A stretch of 64,000 nucleotides of DNA from a virus: IMG/VR virus record IMGVR_UViG_3300013137_001826, positions 1 to 64,000 of that record; one strand, 5' to 3'. Of this stretch, positions 9,115 through 18,045 are shown in pieces; the stretch's first letter is position 1, and every line of letters starts with the position of its first letter. The notes under the pieces were generated by a model, which was not told the DNA's origin, did not search any database, and saw only the letters and a list, made by a program, of their open reading frames with translations. The position numbers and the translations under genes were made by a program.

Positions 9115-11154
9115 TTAGGTTTTATCGGACGCTCTATCGAAGTACAGCCATAGCATCGAATCGTCCATTTCTCCAATTTTACTTATGTCGGCTGAAGATT
9201 TTCCGCTACCGTCCGCGAAATTGTATCTGTACGCTCTTCTTATTCTACTACGGTACCTTTCGAAAGAACTTGCGCCAACTGATTGAGTTATGCTGTCAAT
9301 TTCGGTTTGTGATAGGCCCTTAGCCATAGCAGACCATTCAGTGTTATTAACTTCACCGAACGTATCGTTTGCCGAAGAAGGATTACGCATTTTGTTATAC
9401 ATAAGTTTAGCTTCTCCAAGGTTAAACATTCTTTCAATCGAAGCTTTATCCCTAGGTTTTCCTTGTGCTAATCTTACAGTAAATGTGCAACCCGTCGGAA
9501 AATCATCAGGCCCCATTTCTTCATCGAATTTGAGCGAACAATTGCTGCATACTAAATCTCCCATTGTAAGAATTGGGTTCATTGGATTTCCAACTACTAG
9601 ATGCCATTCACCGATTGGTCTATCAGACAATGCAGATTTTACCGAAATCAATTTAGGGATTGCATCAGCTAGCAAAGAAGCAGTACCTGCTTGAATAGTT
9701 TTTGTTGCGGCTTCTCCTAATTTGCTCATATCTCCAGTTGTAGCACCCTTAAGAATATCTGCGCTAGCGTCAACGGTTTGCGACATAGCCTTTTTTACAG
9801 CATCAATAATCGGTGACATTTGCTGTATGAAATCTGATAAATTACCATTGAATCTCGTTCCCCAATCCGTAAGTAATTTTCCTAAAGTTTGAGTCGTTGT
9901 TTCATCAAATTTTACTCCAAGTCTAGGAAAATATCTTGCTAGCTGACCAAGAAATTGAGCGTCATTGTACGTTAGATTCAAGAAGCTCGCAATTAAATCC
10001 AGGGCAATTATTTTTGGGCTCAATCCATTGAATGATCTGAATGAATAATGAAAGCTTATTGTGAATGGATTGCTCCAACCATCTTGCATTCCACGAGCTC
10101 TCCTAGTTGAGCTGTTTATCACGTTAACTGGACCGTATATCCTATTCCAATACGGACCTTCTGCCGTATACAGTTTCCTTGAGTATTCCTGCAGTCTTGC
10201 TTCCTGTTTACTTAATTGCTGAAGCTGGGCATCGTCTCCATTCAATCCAACGTAAATTGATTGAATTGCTCCTGATAATTTCTCTAGCCCAGGGATTTTA
10301 TCGAAAACATTCGCAATGTCAGTCAATGTGACTTCGTTACCTTCGATCATTTGTGGTTCGTCGATCGTCAGTGTTTCCCAACGCATTCCCCAGTTCATCA
10401 CACCGATGTTTGAAAGAACATTGTCTGTGCCTTCACCGAACCATGTAACAGCTTGAGCAATCGGAAATGGATTCTTTTTTCTGGGGGCTCTTAGCAAATC
10501 GTCTATTGGAAATGGGTATCGCCTTAGTGTTATGAGGCGGTTGTTCGGAATCTTTCCGTAGTTCTTGCAGAACATGAAATCCGTCATTGCATAAGGTTGA
10601 AAACCAGTAACGCTGTCCATCGATTGAGTCTTTGACCAATCTATTATCGTGCTTGCCGTTGGATTCGCAAGCGTGGAAGCGTTTTTGATTGCATAACTAG
10701 CACGTGATCGTCGATATTGATCTAATAACGAAACATTGTCTCTGATTGCTTGTTTAACACTATCGGTTGGCAAATTTTTTGCCATTGTAACTTCTAGCGT
10801 TTGTTGGTCAATTTTAAGTTGATTCTCTATTCCGGATTCAACAAGATCGTTTAATCTTGCAGTTTCATCATGCGGATCAACTTTATTTTTAGAAGCGTAA
10901 CCGATGAAATGCGCATCTGGCTGATAGATTGCTCCATTGATGAATTTGGAGTACTTGAAGATTGAGAACTTGTTAAATATCGAGTCCACATCGGCCGATA
11001 TTAAGGACCCGCCAGAGGAACTTTTATCCTTCTTGTAGTCTTCGGACAAGTTCAGGACCAAATCTTCCTTTGGAACTTTAGATAAAGCTTCCAGGTAATT
11101 TATTCCGCTGAAAATTTCGCTGACCAGGTAATTGGGTTTATTCACTACGCTCAT
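9115..11154 (-). CDS. Large tail/baseplate structural protein
   Basis: 679 residues without an enzyme motif. The region near residue 540 (IGEWHLVVGNPMNPILTMGD, then FPTGCTFTVRLAQGKPRDK and IERMFNLGEAKLMY) resembles the tube-like domain seen in tail-tube and baseplate-tube-junction proteins. Position between gp53-like and further structural genes supports a virion role. A late-promoter motif lies 20 nt upstream of its start. Confidence 0.55.
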   Translation of the reverse strand: MSVVNKPNYLVSEIFSGINYLEALSKVPKEDLVLNLSEDYKKDKSSSGGSLISADVDSIFNKFSIFKYSKFINGAIYQPDAHFIGYASKNKVDPHDETARLNDLVESGIENQLKIDQQTLEVTMAKNLPTDSVKQAIRDNVSLLDQYRRSRASYAIKNASTLANPTASTIIDWSKTQSMDSVTGFQPYAMTDFMFCKNYGKIPNNRLITLRRYPFPIDDLLRAPRKKNPFPIAQAVTWFGEGTDNVLSNIGVMNWGMRWETLTIDEPQMIEGNEVTLTDIANVFDKIPGLEKLSGAIQSIYVGLNGDDAQLQQLSKQEARLQEYSRKLYTAEGPYWNRIYGPVNVINSSTRRARGMQDGWSNPFTISFHYSFRSFNGLSPKIIALDLIASFLNLTYNDAQFLGQLARYFPRLGVKFDETTTQTLGKLLTDWGTRFNGNLSDFIQQMSPIIDAVKKAMSQTVDASADILKGATTGDMSKLGEAATKTIQAGTASLLADAIPKLISVKSALSDRPIGEWHLVVGNPMNPILTMGDLVCSNCSLKFDEEMGPDDFPTGCTFTVRLAQGKPRDKASIERMFNLGEAKLMYNKMRNPSSANDTFGEVNNTEWSAMAKGLSQTEIDSITQSVGASSFERYRSRIRRAYRYNFADGSGKSSADISKIGEMDDSMLWLYFDRASDKT

Positions 11155-11174
11155 CGAATCGTGTTCCTATTTTT

Positions 11175-11187
11175 GGTTATTTATTTA
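11175..11187 (-). promoter_or_regulatory. Late promoter-like TAAATAAATAACC
   Basis: Resembles the T4 late -10 element TATAAATA and sits ~20 nt before the ATG at 11154. It is in the only sizeable gap of the baseplate operon. Confidence 0.55.
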
Positions 11188-11306
11188 CAGACAAACACGA
11201 ATGACATGGGAAGAGCCATTCACCATCGGATGAATCAGAAACGATTCGATTATTGAAATGAAGTAACTAGTGATCGATAGGTTTGGTGTCACCTGGAATC
11301 ATCCGA

Positions 11307-12041
11307 TCATCTCGTGGAATCAAGATCAGGATTAGGTATAGCTTTCCACCGACGTTCTGCATCCCCGCCTGTTCCCCTAGCTAACTGTACTGTGATAGCT
11401 TTCTGTTTTAGGTAGGTCAAAGCTTCATCGTACTCTCCGTCATTCACCAAGTTCTGAATTTCCGTTCCGTCCGATTCAGACAATTTTACTCTGTATACGA
11501 TCGGCCAACGCTGAGGATTAGCTTGAGCTCTCATCTTTAACATTCTGATGATGCTGTTGTACTTCTTTCTTTCCGAAGTATTCCTTCCCTCTTCGGGAAG
11601 AAGTCCAGCTTTGAAGAGAGTGTCAAAATCGACCCAATCGGCCAATGATTCAGGTTCCTCGATGAAAGAATCGATTCCTAGACAATCGGCCAGACCGAAG
11701 TACCATTTTTCCTGTGGAACTGCAATCGATTCGTTGAATGCTGCAAACGATGTTATTGCTTTAGAATTATTCACTTTTTCGTAAACTTCGTCTTTTTCGT
11801 CTCGTTCACGATACGGTTCCAAATTGTCGCCGTACAGACCGGGAATCACGCTAACGTTTTCGTCGTTCAATTCTATTGCATTGGCTAACGTGACTTCGTA
11901 TCGCTTGACGTCTGGTTCGTACCTCGTTGAGTACACCTCGCTAACTTTCGCTTTTGCCCCGGCAATAGCTTGAAACAGTTCGCTCTTTAATTCTTCGCCG
12001 GTCGCTTTTATCTTAACGACATCATCGACATTAAATTCCAT
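11307..12041 (-). CDS. Hypothetical protein of the structural cluster
   Basis: 244 residues, no family recognised. The N-terminal part (MEFNVDDVVKIKATGEELKS, then EVYSTRYEPDVKRYEV) looks like a small beta-barrel of the SH3/KOW sort. The middle contains SFAAFNESIAVPQEKWYFG, which fits the F-x-x-F-x-x-E motif seen in several other proteins here. The C-terminus is helical. It overlaps the upstream gene by 11 bp. Confidence 0.6.
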   Translation of the reverse strand: MEFNVDDVVKIKATGEELKSELFQAIAGAKAKVSEVYSTRYEPDVKRYEVTLANAIELNDENVSVIPGLYGDNLEPYRERDEKDEVYEKVNNSKAITSFAAFNESIAVPQEKWYFGLADCLGIDSFIEEPESLADWVDFDTLFKAGLLPEEGRNTSERKKYNSIIRMLKMRAQANPQRWPIVYRVKLSESDGTEIQNLVNDGEYDEALTYLKQKAITVQLARGTGGDAERRWKAIPNPDLDSTR

Positions 12042-13653
12042 TGTTAGGTCTCTTATTTTCGTTTAGGAACTGCGAGAAGTTCATTATCGTCATTGAGTCC
12101 TCGTAAACGCTACGTTTCTTCTTTTTCTTTTTCTTCTGAGTGTTGAAATCTCCAGAACCGAATTGATTTTCGGTGGGAACACGAATCGGTCCAGCACCGC
12201 TTATGGATCCTGGAACTTGAATAGAAACACCCGGAGCAGTTCCGCCTCCTTCACCATCCTCAGTTATCGGAGAAATTACAGGTTGTTTCTTATTGATGAC
12301 GCTCGGCCCAGGAATGAACATCCTTGAGATGGCATCCGCTTTCATTTCGCCTTCTCTTCCGCCGAATAGTCTGCCTATGAATTTCGCGGCAGTGTTCAGG
12401 GTCTTAGCATAGGCTCCATGAGTTTTCTCTCCGAATTCTGACCAAGCTCTCCCAGCCGACGTCATGTTTGGTTGAGCTGCTGGAAAAGCACGAAGTATTG
12501 AAGCTAACCTCTTCCTGAACTTCATTATCAAGCTAGCATCGGCGATCTGCTGACCGGTAACTGGTAGGTCGGTCAGTTCGTGTAATTTTAGCTTGGTGTT
12601 GAACTTGTAATGAATTCCCTTGGCCTTGTCCAAGTTTAGAGACTTATCCTTGGCCCTGTTTATGAGTTCGTTCACTGTTCTAGCAAGTTCGTCGGTCAAG
12701 TACTGAATGACTTCCGGCGAAGAAATGGACTGAAACTTGTAACGAGGTCCTTCCGCTCCACGTAAACCGTTGATTTGCTTTTTGATCTGGTCCGCTTCCG
12801 CATAGATTTCTTCTTCTGTCGTGAATAGCCGGTACCTCATGTCCATGATCCTTCTTAGAATCACGGCTTCCTGCTTGTTCCTGAGAGCTTCTTCCTTTAC
12901 TTGGTTGAATTTTTCTTCTCCAATCTTGTCCTTTATTGTCTGTTCAGCTTTAGCTTTCGCTTGTTTTTCTCCGGCTTGAACCTCTGATGGGTAAATCTCG
13001 ATCACCTGATCGGCGATTTCGAACGTATCGATTACCTTTTTTGCACTGTGAATCTTTGCATCTTCCTGAGTATCAGCATCCTCAATGTGAGCGATTTCAG
13101 GTTTAATCTTTTCGCTGAGCACGGTCAAAAAATCCATGTACGTGTTTGCGAATTCGGTTTTCAGGTTAGTTATGTCTTCCATAACCTCGTTAGCGATCTT
13201 GTGAATTTCTTCGTTATCGATGGTTTGGAAAGCCGAATAGATCTTTTCTAGAACTTGAATTCTAGCTGCTATCCTAGCCTTGGCAACGATTAGTTCTTCA
13301 AGGCGATACTCATCGATAGGATCCTTCGACATTATGGTTGAGATCTCGGAATCTATGTCCTCCCGTCTTTTCTTGCAGTACGCTAAGTACCTCTTGATCT
13401 TCGCCTTAGAAAATTCGGTTCCGAGTTCCTTTTCAAGAATCGGTTTCTTAAGGTCCTGAGCAATGTCAACTATGCCGCGTTCCAATAACTGGTCGATTAG
13501 GTAATCCACCTGATTCCAATTGTCGGTGCTTTCACCATTGTCTCCAGTTTTCAAACCGGCCTTGCTTAGAGCGTCCCCAATTTTGATCAGGGTCGTTTCC
13601 AGCAATAAATCTTCAAAGTGTTGAATTCTGTTTATCTTTAGAAACATTCTCAA
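12031..13653 (-). CDS. Helical virion-associated protein with C-terminal NFSQFLNE motif
   Basis: 540 residues. The first ~400 are predominantly charged helices with coiled-coil character. A Gly/Pro-rich linker follows, then a run of eight lysines, and the protein ends with MNFSQFLNENK. This tail matches an F-x-x-F-(I/L)-N-E motif that resembles the T4 capsid-targeting peptide. No enzyme motif is seen. The 3-bp gap to the upstream gene indicates co-expression. Confidence 0.6.
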   Translation of the reverse strand: MRMFLKINRIQHFEDLLLETTLIKIGDALSKAGLKTGDNGESTDNWNQVDYLIDQLLERGIVDIAQDLKKPILEKELGTEFSKAKIKRYLAYCKKRREDIDSEISTIMSKDPIDEYRLEELIVAKARIAARIQVLEKIYSAFQTIDNEEIHKIANEVMEDITNLKTEFANTYMDFLTVLSEKIKPEIAHIEDADTQEDAKIHSAKKVIDTFEIADQVIEIYPSEVQAGEKQAKAKAEQTIKDKIGEEKFNQVKEEALRNKQEAVILRRIMDMRYRLFTTEEEIYAEADQIKKQINGLRGAEGPRYKFQSISSPEVIQYLTDELARTVNELINRAKDKSLNLDKAKGIHYKFNTKLKLHELTDLPVTGQQIADASLIMKFRKRLASILRAFPAAQPNMTSAGRAWSEFGEKTHGAYAKTLNTAAKFIGRLFGGREGEMKADAISRMFIPGPSVINKKQPVISPITEDGEGGGTAPGVSIQVPGSISGAGPIRVPTENQFGSGDFNTQKKKKKKKRSVYEDSMTIMNFSQFLNENKRPNNGI

Positions 13654-13655
13654 AA

Positions 13656-14123
13656 TTATTTCATTTGCAATAGGTACTGAACCTTATTCTTGAGGTCGAG
13701 CATTTCGTCAACGATGTTGAACAGTTCCGAATCCTTATCCCTATCGAAAATTTGGTAGAACATTTCCAGCAGTATGCTATCGACGAGCTGCCAGAAAGCG
13801 GGTAAAGCAACCTCGTAATCGTAGAGCATGATCGATGCCTGTCCGAATTTTAATTTGTCCTTACCGTACTTACCTGCGATTGCTTCGATAAGAGTGTCCA
13901 TCTGACCGATGAACGTATCATAGAATAAGCCGAAATGCCTGTGCTCCGTGTCGAAACCGGTTTGCAGGTGAAGGATTTTTGCCTGATCGGCGATTTGGAA
14001 TAGAGATAGCATAAAAACTGCTACTGTCGATTCCTTTTGATTCTGTGGTTCTGTTACGTCAGGGGCATCCTGTTCCAGCTGAGGATCTTCTTCTCCAACT
14101 GCTAAAGCTTCGATCTTAAACAT
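13656..14123 (-). CDS. Hypothetical helical protein
   Basis: 155 residues, with an acidic N-terminus (EEDPQLEQDAPDVTEP) followed by an all-helical body containing GFDTEHRHFGLFYDTFIGQM and IEAIAGKYGKDKL. This resembles a four-helix-bundle (ferritin/Dps-like) pattern, but no complete metal site can be assigned. Its start overlaps the preceding small gene by 8 bp. Confidence 0.5.
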   Translation of the reverse strand: MFKIEALAVGEEDPQLEQDAPDVTEPQNQKESTVAVFMLSLFQIADQAKILHLQTGFDTEHRHFGLFYDTFIGQMDTLIEAIAGKYGKDKLKFGQASIMLYDYEVALPAFWQLVDSILLEMFYQIFDRDKDSELFNIVDEMLDLKNKVQYLLQMK

Positions 14124-14307
14124 TTTTCTGCTTACGAATTTTTTGATTTTTCTCCCATGTTTTGAACGGAATCACCCAGAAGTTGCGTTCCACTTTGCTT
14201 TTAACGTAGTCGTAAACCGGATTACCCTCAGGATGTTGGAGGACCGCATTCTTTAAGGGTTCCTTACCTTCTCGGTATCTTTTAGCGTTTAGGTGAGTCT
14301 TTTCCAT
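14116..14307 (-). CDS. Small basic hypothetical protein
   Basis: 63 residues, rich in Lys/Arg (LNAKRYREGKEPLKN, WEKNQKIRKQK). First gene of the minus-strand structural run. A late-promoter motif (TAATAAATAATCC) lies only ~5-17 nt upstream of its start, which would give a very short leader. Confidence 0.5.
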   Translation of the reverse strand: MEKTHLNAKRYREGKEPLKNAVLQHPEGNPVYDYVKSKVERNFWVIPFKTWEKNQKIRKQKNV

Positions 14308-14311
14308 GTCT

Positions 14312-14324
14312 GGATTATTTATTA
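14312..14324 (-). promoter_or_regulatory. Late promoter-like TAATAAATAATCC
   Basis: Matches the shared (G)ATAAATAA(C/T)C late motif. It heads the structural gene run that ends at 4187. Confidence 0.5.
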
Positions 14325-14409
14325 GCGGATGCTACCAATAAACCGGTATCAAAACTTTATTTCAAGTGTTAATAAAATAGATACATAAAACTGTAATAAC
14401 GCAACGTTA

Positions 14410-15981
14410 ATGAAATTTGAAGATCTAACCAACGACGACATCCAAACGGTCTCCGAGTTATACAGGAACACGGATCTCACCTGGGATGAACGGATGAATA
14501 GATTGAGCAACTACCTTAACAAATCTGAACGCACAGTTGCCAAATGGTTATCCAGATTAGGATTGACCGAAAGATCTATAATCGAATCACCGCAACTCAT
14601 AAAAGCAAAGGAACGACAACTCGGAGAGAAGAATCGATTCCTCATTACTTGGGCTCAAAATGATACTCCAGTAAATGAAGCTTTCATTTCCAACATGGAA
14701 AAGTACGCGGAATACATCGATGCCGACATTCACGTGATAGCCGGCCGATACAGGAATCCAACATCAATCTTCACGGACAAGAATTACGATACTTGGTCAG
14801 AACGCATTGAGAAGTACTTGGATGCTAACAGGCATAACGTCCACAAGCACATGTGGATCATGTCCGACATCAAAATTCAACCGACTGCAACTGACCCGAT
14901 GACGGGTCTTCGTGGTTTAACTGGAGTCAACTCATGCGTGTTCGGATCGCCGAAAGTTCAGTTCGAAACGGTCCCGGTTCTCGAGGGAAACCTCCCAAAG
15001 ATCATGATGACTACTGGTGCATGCACAGTAAGAAATTATACAGATTCGAAATCCGGTAAAAAGGGAGAGTTCCACCACACTCTAGGTTTCGTCATCATTG
15101 AAATCAAGGATGAATCCACTTTCTTCGTTAGGCAGATAACTGCAACGGACGATGGAAACTTCACGGACCTCAACACCAAAGTTGAGTACGATTTCGAAAA
15201 CGAAGAGAGTACGATACGTAAAGTCAATAAGCTTGCTGCCATAGTTTTCGGAGACGTTCACTTCGGCCAGCACGATCCTATCGTTCTCAATAAGACTCTG
15301 GAATTCATGGAGATCATGAAGCCTGAGCACGTCATTCTACACGACGTATTTGATGGCCTTTCAATAAATCATCATGACATCAAAAATCCTTTCGTTCAAT
15401 ACGAACGCGAGATGAATGGGACCAACACGTTGAAGGACGAGGTCGAGTCGCTTCTCGAAGGTTTGGAAAATTTCGAAGGCTCGTTCAAGACAGTCATCGT
15501 TCGCGGAAACCATGACGATTTCCTTGACAGATGGTTGCAAACTTCCGATTGGAGAAAGAGCGGCACCTTGAAGAACTCGCTCGAGTACATGGAGTACGCT
15601 GCTCTGATACTAAGCGGAAAAGCAAAGAACGGAGTTATTCCATACCTCATCAAGCAGAGATTTCCAGATTTCATAACTTTGGACCGTAACGACAGTTACG
15701 TCATTAAGGATTGGGAACTCGGTCAGCATGGAGATCTAGGAACTAACGGTACGTACGGTTCCATAAATCAGTACAGGAACTTGAACACCAAAATCATTGT
15801 CGGTCATTATCATTCGCCTGGTAGGAAGGACGGCGCACTCGCCGTGGGGACTTCGACCAAACTAAGAGTGAATTATAACTTTGGTCCTAGCAATTGGCTA
15901 CAGTCACACGTAATCGTCCATGAGGATGGTAAGGCTCAGCACATTAACTTCACGAACGGCGAATTCACAACACTTCTTTAA
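14410..15981 (+). CDS. Calcineurin-like metallophosphoesterase with N-terminal HTH-like domain
   Basis: 523 residues. The N-terminal ~60 residues (SNYLNKSERTVAKWLSRLGL) read as a helix-turn-helix. The C-terminal half has the metallophosphoesterase motifs in order: FGDVHFG (D-x-H), then a HDVFDGLS segment in the usual GDxxD position, RGNHDDF (GNHD) and VGHYHSP (GHxH). The layout recalls phage T5 A1-type and Mre11-like nucleases, so a DNA-acting phosphodiesterase is plausible, though the substrate is not shown. It is monocistronic, with a strong terminator 22 bp after the stop. Confidence 0.8.
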   Translation: MKFEDLTNDDIQTVSELYRNTDLTWDERMNRLSNYLNKSERTVAKWLSRLGLTERSIIESPQLIKAKERQLGEKNRFLITWAQNDTPVNEAFISNMEKYAEYIDADIHVIAGRYRNPTSIFTDKNYDTWSERIEKYLDANRHNVHKHMWIMSDIKIQPTATDPMTGLRGLTGVNSCVFGSPKVQFETVPVLEGNLPKIMMTTGACTVRNYTDSKSGKKGEFHHTLGFVIIEIKDESTFFVRQITATDDGNFTDLNTKVEYDFENEESTIRKVNKLAAIVFGDVHFGQHDPIVLNKTLEFMEIMKPEHVILHDVFDGLSINHHDIKNPFVQYEREMNGTNTLKDEVESLLEGLENFEGSFKTVIVRGNHDDFLDRWLQTSDWRKSGTLKNSLEYMEYAALILSGKAKNGVIPYLIKQRFPDFITLDRNDSYVIKDWELGQHGDLGTNGTYGSINQYRNLNTKIIVGHYHSPGRKDGALAVGTSTKLRVNYNFGPSNWLQSHVIVHEDGKAQHINFTNGEFTTLL

Positions 15982-16002
15982 TCTCTCTCGTACTATTTTA
16001 CA

Positions 16003-16032
16003 TAAAAAAAGCTCCTCATGGAGCTTTTTTTA
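16003..16032. terminator. Bidirectional rho-independent terminator
   Basis: AAAAAAAGCTCC-TCAT-GGAGCTTTTTTT: a perfect stem flanked by A- and T-runs, placed between the convergent ends of the metallophosphoesterase gene and the minus-strand operon. It overlaps the stop codon of the small peptide gene at 16030. Confidence 0.9.
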
Positions 16033-16107
16033 TGATTCCATCGCGATACCAGAAGTTCCGGAAGTTCCGCTAGAACCTGAGGTTCCCGGTTCCGTTTGTA
16101 CTGGCAT
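16030..16107 (-). CDS. Small GTSG-repeat peptide (25 aa)
   Basis: ATG at 16107 preceded by AGGACGG, one of the best Shine-Dalgarno matches in the window. The product is MPVQTEPGTSGSSGTSGTSG followed by IAMES. GTSG/GSSG triplet runs are collagen-like repeats found in phage structural proteins. It is in frame with the upstream ligase-fusion gene, 18 nt beyond its stop. It could be a real micro-protein or the remnant of a repeat-bearing structural gene. Confidence 0.45.
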   Translation of the reverse strand: MPVQTEPGTSGSSGTSGTSGIAMES

Positions 16108-16125
16108 TCCGTCCTGATGATATTC

Positions 16126-18033
16126 TTAAGTTTTTTCCTCGAGTATGAGATCGATCGATTCGTCGACCTCTATTACTGGAACGCCAGGAGATTTGAATTG
16201 TGATAGATCAATCGATTCGTTTAGCTTCTCGTTCAAGTCTCTGTTCATGTTGAAAAATTCTGAGTGAATTGCTGCTGGAGCCGCTGACTTGAATGACTGG
16301 TAATCGTTGTCCTTTACTGAGGTCATTATCGAATCCTTAACTCCCGCATTCGGAAGTTCCATCAATCTCAAATCCTTCTTTAGATTGAGGTTACGAGATC
16401 TTTTCTTTGCCAGTTCCAACTGAAGAGCAATGTCGCGAATCCTACTTTTGTTTGCAGCAATGATGTTAGGTTCGTAATCTGGGCGAATTTCCTTCAGTAA
16501 GTTTTCGACCTCTCCGTCCGGTACAACTACTGGTCCGATCATGAAGCTTGGGTAGATATTGACCAATTTGTGAAGAGCATTCACGACAGTTTCCTTTTTG
16601 AAAGGTTTGGTCTTATTCGTTGCTCCGCTGTGAACGCAGACCAACAGGCAAGGAAGACCGTTCTCGTTGAACAGGCCCTGTGCCGATTTTATGTGACCTG
16701 GGTGAATTGGTTGAAAGTCAGAGATGATCAAGTTTACCGGTTTAGTCTTCCTATCCTCAATTCCTTTGAAGCTCTCAAAATAACCAGGTTCCTTATCTTC
16801 ACCAATGAACTCGCTGAACGTTGGGAAGTAATTTTCGTAAATTGCATCTCCCATGATTACTTTGCTAATTTTGTCTACCTGATCGTTCAGGTTGTCCTTC
16901 ATTTCCTTGGTGAAGAACGTCGAACTTACTCGAATTTTTTTCTTCCTAAACATGTTCAGGAAGACACGATAGATTTCCTTGAAGTTCGGATTCGACTCGA
17001 TTATTTGAGTCACTCTAGCGTCATTGACCAATCCGAAGTTAACGTTGAAATCTGCACGCTGTAAGAAGTCCGGAATTTGAATGTCAAGGTCCCTGTACTT
17101 CTCTCCGAATTCCTTTATGAATGCCAAGTAAATGTGATTGACTAGGGAAATGTACTTCTCTTCGTAAGTTTCTCTAGCCAATTGTATGTTGCGTAGTTCG
17201 CTCAATGAGTACTGTTCTATGAAGTTCATCAGGTCGATGACGATGATCCAAATGTAGTCATCGCTCTTCTTTTGATTCTTGTCCGCCGCTCTGGCCTTTG
17301 CATTCGCTTGAAATGCTGGGTCGACCAATTTTGCTAGGAACACAGGTTCCTCAGTTTTCTTTCCGTCCTCGTAAAACCTGAATACAACTCCCTCTATGTC
17401 TTTATCGAGTGAATCACGTAGGAACGTTGCTTTCATTTTTGGATTGAGAACCGACATGATGTACTTGGTGAAAGAAATGGTCTTGAACTTTTCTACGAGC
17501 TCGTCGAACGGAGTGTAAACGAACTCCTGAATCTTGTTCTTCTGTTCGTCAGTCAGCTTTCCCTGGAAAATGATAGGTGGTCTTTCTATTCCTAGAAGGT
17601 CGGCCCATTTGTTGAGTTCTTCCTTGCTCTGAATGGTTTCAGAAATGCTACCGTTCTGATCGAGAATGTGAATGTAACTGAGAATCAATTTGTTTTTTGG
17701 AAGACGGTCGTATGCGATGACCTGCGCTTTCTTATTCGCGAAGTACTCCATTCCGAACATGTACGGAACTGGGATCTTTTCTATCGTTTCAGGAGATAGG
17801 CTTTCGAAGTACTGTACGGCAGGTTCGAAGTACCTGCTCAGAACTCTGTCGATGTACGAGAGCTCGCCGTTCCTTTTGAAGTACTGGAATTTGGACGAAT
17901 TTGGATCGCGCTTCACGCCAAAGAAGGCTCCGTCCATCTTCTCGTTGATGATGATGGATTTATTAAGGAGATTCTCTATGAATGCCTTACCTTGTTTGTC
18001 TAAAACGTCCTTTAAGTGTGATAGCCCTGGCAT
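16126..18033 (-). CDS. Nucleic-acid ligase-like domain fused to a HxGH nucleotidylyltransferase
   Basis: 635 residues. The N-terminal half has the covalent-nucleotidyltransferase motifs in order: INEKMDG with candidate lysine K32 (motif I), MFGMEYFANK (motif III), DIEGVVFR (motif IV) and FLAKLVD (motif V), as in T4 Rnl2/DraRnl-type RNA ligases and DNA ligases. The C-terminal third is a Rossmann nucleotidylyltransferase with SDFQPIHPGHIKSA (HxGH) as in NMNAT/NadR/PPAT enzymes; its ISxTxxR-like end is weak (IMTSVKDNDYQSF). It closes a four-gene run with kinase and HAD genes, suggesting end-healing plus ligation. Two NTP-using domains in one chain are unusual. Confidence 0.75.
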   Translation of the reverse strand: MPGLSHLKDVLDKQGKAFIENLLNKSIIINEKMDGAFFGVKRDPNSSKFQYFKRNGELSYIDRVLSRYFEPAVQYFESLSPETIEKIPVPYMFGMEYFANKKAQVIAYDRLPKNKLILSYIHILDQNGSISETIQSKEELNKWADLLGIERPPIIFQGKLTDEQKNKIQEFVYTPFDELVEKFKTISFTKYIMSVLNPKMKATFLRDSLDKDIEGVVFRFYEDGKKTEEPVFLAKLVDPAFQANAKARAADKNQKKSDDYIWIIVIDLMNFIEQYSLSELRNIQLARETYEEKYISLVNHIYLAFIKEFGEKYRDLDIQIPDFLQRADFNVNFGLVNDARVTQIIESNPNFKEIYRVFLNMFRKKKIRVSSTFFTKEMKDNLNDQVDKISKVIMGDAIYENYFPTFSEFIGEDKEPGYFESFKGIEDRKTKPVNLIISDFQPIHPGHIKSAQGLFNENGLPCLLVCVHSGATNKTKPFKKETVVNALHKLVNIYPSFMIGPVVVPDGEVENLLKEIRPDYEPNIIAANKSRIRDIALQLELAKKRSRNLNLKKDLRLMELPNAGVKDSIMTSVKDNDYQSFKSAAPAAIHSEFFNMNRDLNEKLNESIDLSQFKSPGVPVIEVDESIDLILEEKT

Positions 18034-18045
18034 AATCTTTACTTT

